Shown in pieces: positions 15,921 to 18,105 of a DNA stretch of 18,105 nt (positions are counted from its first letter, which is position 1; each line of letters begins with the position of its first letter). Both the position numbers and the translations under genes were made by a program. This DNA is from Pseudomonadota bacterium (GTDB taxonomy: Bacteria > Pseudomonadota > Gammaproteobacteria > Pseudomonadales > Halieaceae): contig JAUVBI010000031.1 of assembly GCA_030591305.1 (NCBI GenBank), positions 1-18,105 on the forward strand, read 5' to 3'. The notes beneath the pieces are model-generated. The model saw only the letters and a program-made list of their open reading frames with translations. It was not told the DNA's origin and ran no database searches.

Positions 15921-15948
15921 TTGATCTGAACAGCATTTTTTATATAAC
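15921..15948 (+). promoter_or_regulatory. Candidate sigma70-like promoter for pyrD
   Basis: TTGATC (15921-15926) and TATAAC (15943-15948) are spaced by 16 bp, matching the consensus at 4/6 and 5/6. The predicted start is near 15955, giving a leader of about 75 nt before the TTG start codon of the dihydroorotate dehydrogenase gene. The surrounding stretch is AT-rich. Confidence 0.45.
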
Positions 15949-15985
15949 CGGAAGTTTGCAAAGAGCATAATTTGGGCCGAACAGG

Positions 15986-15991
15986 TATAAT
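15986..15991 (+). promoter_or_regulatory. Perfect -10 box TATAAT upstream of pyrD
   Basis: TATAAT lies 40 bases before the TTG start and is followed by GCGCCCCAATC. No good -35 hexamer lies 15-19 bp upstream; TTGCAA is 24 bp away. It may be a second, perhaps activator-dependent, promoter. Starts in the C-rich segment would recall the CTP-sensitive start-site choice known for E. coli pyrC/pyrD, but this is only an analogy. Confidence 0.35.
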
Positions 15992-16030
15992 GCGCCCCAA
16001 TCTCAAGCGATTAAAAGGAGCCCGCTAGCC

Positions 16031-17704
16031 TTGAATACCCCTACAGAAATAGAGTTTTTAGGCAAGCCAATATCGGGCCCCTTTACCATACCCTCCGGGA
16101 TTGTAGCCACCGCGGTACCGATTATTGAGCGCATTTTTCGCACCATGCCTGAAGTGGGGGTGATGACCACCAAGAGTATTGGCCTGGAGCCCCGACCCGG
16201 CTACCGGGAACCTATATTCAGTCAATATGCGCCGGGGTGTTTTGTTAATGCCGTGGGTTTGACCAACCCCGGGGCACATAAGTCTGCCGAGTTATTTGCC
16301 GAGTTGGCGGTGCCCGAAGACCGCTTCCTGCTGATTTCCATATTCGGCGGCAGTGTGGAGGAATTTGTGGCAGTGGCTCGTATACTGGCCCCCTTTGCCG
16401 ATGGTCTGGAGCTAAACCTGTCATGCCCCCACGCCAGTGGCTACGGTATGGCCATGGGCCAGGATCCGCAGCTGGTGCGTGAGATCACTGCAGCGGTAAA
16501 GGCCGCAGTGAATGTTCCGGTCATCCCCAAATTAACACCCAATGCCCCCAATATTGGCGAGATAGCCCAGGCGGCGGTAGCTGGTGGCGCCGATGCCCTG
16601 TGTGCCATTAACACGGTCGGGCCGGGGCTGACCAGCGCCCATGGATACCCAGTGTTGAGTAATGAGTTGGGAGGTATGTCCGGCAAAGGTGTGCTGCCCA
16701 TCGGCCTCAAATGTGTTCGTGAAATAGCTAAAAATGTGGATGTCCCCATTATTGGCTGCGGCGGTATCAGCTGTGCCGATGATGCCCGCGCCTATCAATC
16801 GGTGGGGGCCAGCATCTTCGGTGTGGGGTCTGCCTTGATCGGCATGACCACCGATGAGATGGAGGGCTACTTCAAGGTACTGGCAGCCGATTTCGACAAT
16901 GGCGCTGATGAATCGACATGCAATGGGGCCGAATCCCTGGTGCAATACGATGTCGATATGGGCTTCAGGCCCGTAACGCTGGTCACTAACGAGAAGATCA
17001 CTGACGATATTTCAATTCTAACCTTCGACCAGAAGCTGGATATACAGGCGGGTGAGTTTATATTCCTGTGGATTCCCGGTCAGGGCGAGAAACCGTTTTC
17101 TGCCCTCACCGACGACCCTTTTTCTCTGGTAGTAATAAATCTGGGACAGTTTACCGAACTATTAATTGCCATGGAGCCCGGTGCACAGGCCTATGTGCGC
17201 GGCCCCCACGGTATTGTGGTTAATCCGCCCCAGGGTTCAAAAGTGATGGCAGTTGCCGGTGGCACTGGCTTGGCTGCGGTATACCAAGTGGCCAGGGATC
17301 ACGGCAGTGCCGATGCCCGCCCTGAAATATTCGCCGGTGCACGCACTGCCGAGCGCTTGTACTTTATCGATGAATGCGAGGCCTGTGCCGATGTGCATAT
17401 TGCCACCGACGACGGCAGCCGTGGCTTTCACGGGGTGGTAACCGAGTTGCTGCGCCAGCGCTTGCAGGAAATGTCCGAGCAAGAGCGCAAGAACCTGGTG
17501 TTCTATAACTGCGGCCCCGAGCCCATGGTGCATGCCGCCGTGGCGGTGCAGCGTGAGTTCTGCGCACCTGAGCAGATATACACGGCTATTGATTACCTGA
17601 CCAAATGTGGTGTGGGGGTTTGTGGCGCCTGTGCAGCGCCGGATGGCCGCCGGCTCTGTGTGGATGGGCCGTTTTTACAGCTGGCTACAGAACCTGATAA
17701 ATAA
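16031..17704 (+). CDS. pyrD: Fused dihydroorotate dehydrogenase PyrD (class 1B) - PyrK electron-transfer subunit
   Basis: Predicted NAD-linked dihydroorotate dehydrogenase (dihydroorotate to orotate, de novo pyrimidine synthesis), 557 aa in one chain, probably cytosolic. N-terminal half (about 1-290): FMN barrel of class 1B PyrD, with substrate lysine K48 in TTKSIGL, NAVGLTNPG at 73-81, active-site Cys C132 in ELNLSCPHASG, PKLTPN at 166-171, and the FMN phosphate loop around GGISCADD and GVGSAL. C-terminal half (about 310-557): PyrK, with FAD motif KPFS at 354-357, AGGTGLAAVY at 409-418, NAD-site CGPEPM at 494-499, and a [2Fe-2S] site C526-x4-C531-x2-C534-x8-C543. In Lactococcus these are separate PyrDb and PyrK subunits of about 310 and 260 aa, so this is a complete fusion. 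TTG start with AAGGAG about ten bases upstream; no ATG fits the family N-terminus. The last 20 bp overlap the convergent MAPEG gene. Confidence 0.92.
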   Translation: MNTPTEIEFLGKPISGPFTIPSGIVATAVPIIERIFRTMPEVGVMTTKSIGLEPRPGYREPIFSQYAPGCFVNAVGLTNPGAHKSAELFAELAVPEDRFLLISIFGGSVEEFVAVARILAPFADGLELNLSCPHASGYGMAMGQDPQLVREITAAVKAAVNVPVIPKLTPNAPNIGEIAQAAVAGGADALCAINTVGPGLTSAHGYPVLSNELGGMSGKGVLPIGLKCVREIAKNVDVPIIGCGGISCADDARAYQSVGASIFGVGSALIGMTTDEMEGYFKVLAADFDNGADESTCNGAESLVQYDVDMGFRPVTLVTNEKITDDISILTFDQKLDIQAGEFIFLWIPGQGEKPFSALTDDPFSLVVINLGQFTELLIAMEPGAQAYVRGPHGIVVNPPQGSKVMAVAGGTGLAAVYQVARDHGSADARPEIFAGARTAERLYFIDECEACADVHIATDDGSRGFHGVVTELLRQRLQEMSEQERKNLVFYNCGPEPMVHAAVAVQREFCAPEQIYTAIDYLTKCGVGVCGACAAPDGRRLCVDGPFLQLATEPDK

Positions 17705-18080
17705 TCATCCCTGTGCCGATAAGGCCACCGAACCAGGCGATGGAGCGAAAGGGTGTGATTCCCGCCGGGTACAGCACGGCATAGGCCAGGCGTGAGAAGA
17801 AGAACACGGTGGCGCCCATGGCACTGGCTTCGCCGGTGTTGCCGCTGCTGACTGCAACCATCACCACGCAGGCAAAGGGCAGCAGGCTCTCGGCCATATT
17901 TCTGTAAGCCCTCTCGGCCCTGTCAACCCAGACACTGTTGTCGGGGGCATTTTCGCGGTTACTAACGCCGAATGCCGCCCCTTCCTTTACGTCGACAGCG
18001 CCAGCGGGCAGCATAATCTGGACGAAATATAAAATGGCTGACCACAGCAGCATTTCCAGTTCAATGGGGAGTGATGTCAC
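17685..18080 (-). CDS. MAPEG family integral membrane protein
   Basis: 131 aa with about four transmembrane helices (near residues 7-26, 63-80, 87-105 and 112-130), the size and topology of MAPEG (membrane-associated eicosanoid/glutathione metabolism) proteins. Conserved-looking segments are RAERAYRNMAESLLPFA at 54-70 and RLAYAVLYPAGITPFRS at 97-113, the usual bacterial MAPEG signatures. GTG start at 18080, supported by a good AAGGAG seven bases upstream (18087-18094 region); no in-frame ATG lies nearby. Located in the inner membrane. Bacterial members of this group have no firmly assigned substrate, so eicosanoid or glutathione chemistry should not be assumed. Its 3' end overlaps the pyrD fusion gene tail-to-tail by 20 bp. 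Its promoter lies outside the window. Confidence 0.88.
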   Translation of the reverse strand: MTSLPIELEMLLWSAILYFVQIMLPAGAVDVKEGAAFGVSNRENAPDNSVWVDRAERAYRNMAESLLPFACVVMVAVSSGNTGEASAMGATVFFFSRLAYAVLYPAGITPFRSIAWFGGLIGTGMIIYQVL

Positions 18081-18105
18081 GATGAGTCTCCTTCAGGATG
18101 ATTGA

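Larger units (their letters stand above)
15785..16030. other. Divergent rmf/pyrD intergenic region
   Basis: 246 bp without a protein-coding gene. It holds the rmf leader with nested inverted repeats, an AT-rich central part with a TTGATC/TATAAC promoter candidate, a TATAAT box nearer pyrD, and the AAGGAG ribosome site for the TTG start. No tRNA-like or other RNA gene structure is recognisable. Confidence 0.6.

Noticed and set aside
15785..16030. A small RNA or tRNA gene in the rmf/pyrD spacer
   Set aside because: No cloverleaf, no hairpin followed by a T run, and no promoter-terminator pair is visible; the elements present are explained by the two divergent leaders.
16031..17704. Dihydropyrimidine dehydrogenase (PreA/PreT-like) instead of dihydroorotate dehydrogenase
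   Set aside because: No 4Fe-4S ferredoxin motifs of PreA are present, whereas the NAVGLTNPG and NLSCP motifs plus a PyrK-type C-x4-C-x2-C-x8-C cluster fit DHODH 1B.

Overview
The window looks like an ordinary chromosomal segment of a gammaproteobacterium, probably a marine-type lineage in or near Cellvibrionales/Pseudomonadales. This rests on protein types and gene order: an M1 aminopeptidase N of the E. coli type, a roughly 180 kDa NAD-glutamate dehydrogenase (GDH-180 family), ribosome modulation factor (essentially limited to gammaproteobacteria) and a MoxR-DUF58-DUF4381-BatA-BatB-BatD operon. From memory, pseudomonads keep pepN, a bat-type operon, gdhB, rmf and pyrD in the same chromosomal neighbourhood. 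I see no tRNA, rRNA, CRISPR array, insertion sequence, integrase or prophage gene.

Layout from left to right. (1) pepN on + (48-2705) meets a convergent phytanoyl-CoA dioxygenase-like gene on - (2715-3569). (2) A 114-bp spacer holds a perfect 16-bp palindrome and a -10-like element for the dioxygenase gene. (3) A tight six-gene - strand operon runs from 10505 down to 3684: moxR, DUF58, DUF4381, batA, a batB-batC fusion and batD. Most junctions are 4-bp stop/start overlaps, and GTG starts are common. This is the 'Bat' (Bacteroides aerotolerance) or MoxR-VWA system. An AAA+ ATPase works with membrane-anchored VWA proteins, a TPR protein and a BatD protein at the inner membrane/periplasm, probably in envelope stress or protein maturation; the substrate is unknown. 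(4) A 186-bp divergent promoter region carries a good sigma70-like promoter for moxR, a weaker one for gdhB and two dyad symmetries. (5) gdhB on + (10692-15536) ends in a strong intrinsic terminator whose stem begins in the stop codon. (6) rmf lies on - (15581-15784). (7) A 246-bp divergent rmf/pyrD region has a hairpin in the rmf leader and two candidate pyrD -10 elements. (8) A TTG-initiated fused PyrD-PyrK dihydroorotate dehydrogenase (16031-17704) overlaps tail-to-tail a small MAPEG-family membrane protein (17685-18080, -).

How the genes relate: glutamate catabolism (gdhB), ribosome hibernation (rmf), pyrimidine synthesis (pyrD) and peptide turnover (pepN) are housekeeping or stationary-phase functions. 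The bat operon is the one multi-gene machine. The most unusual item is the single-chain DHODH type 1B fusion, where the gammaproteobacterial norm is a quinone-linked class 2 PyrD. I found no convincing evidence of a wholly undescribed system; the remaining points are regulatory-looking palindromes and domain-architecture details.
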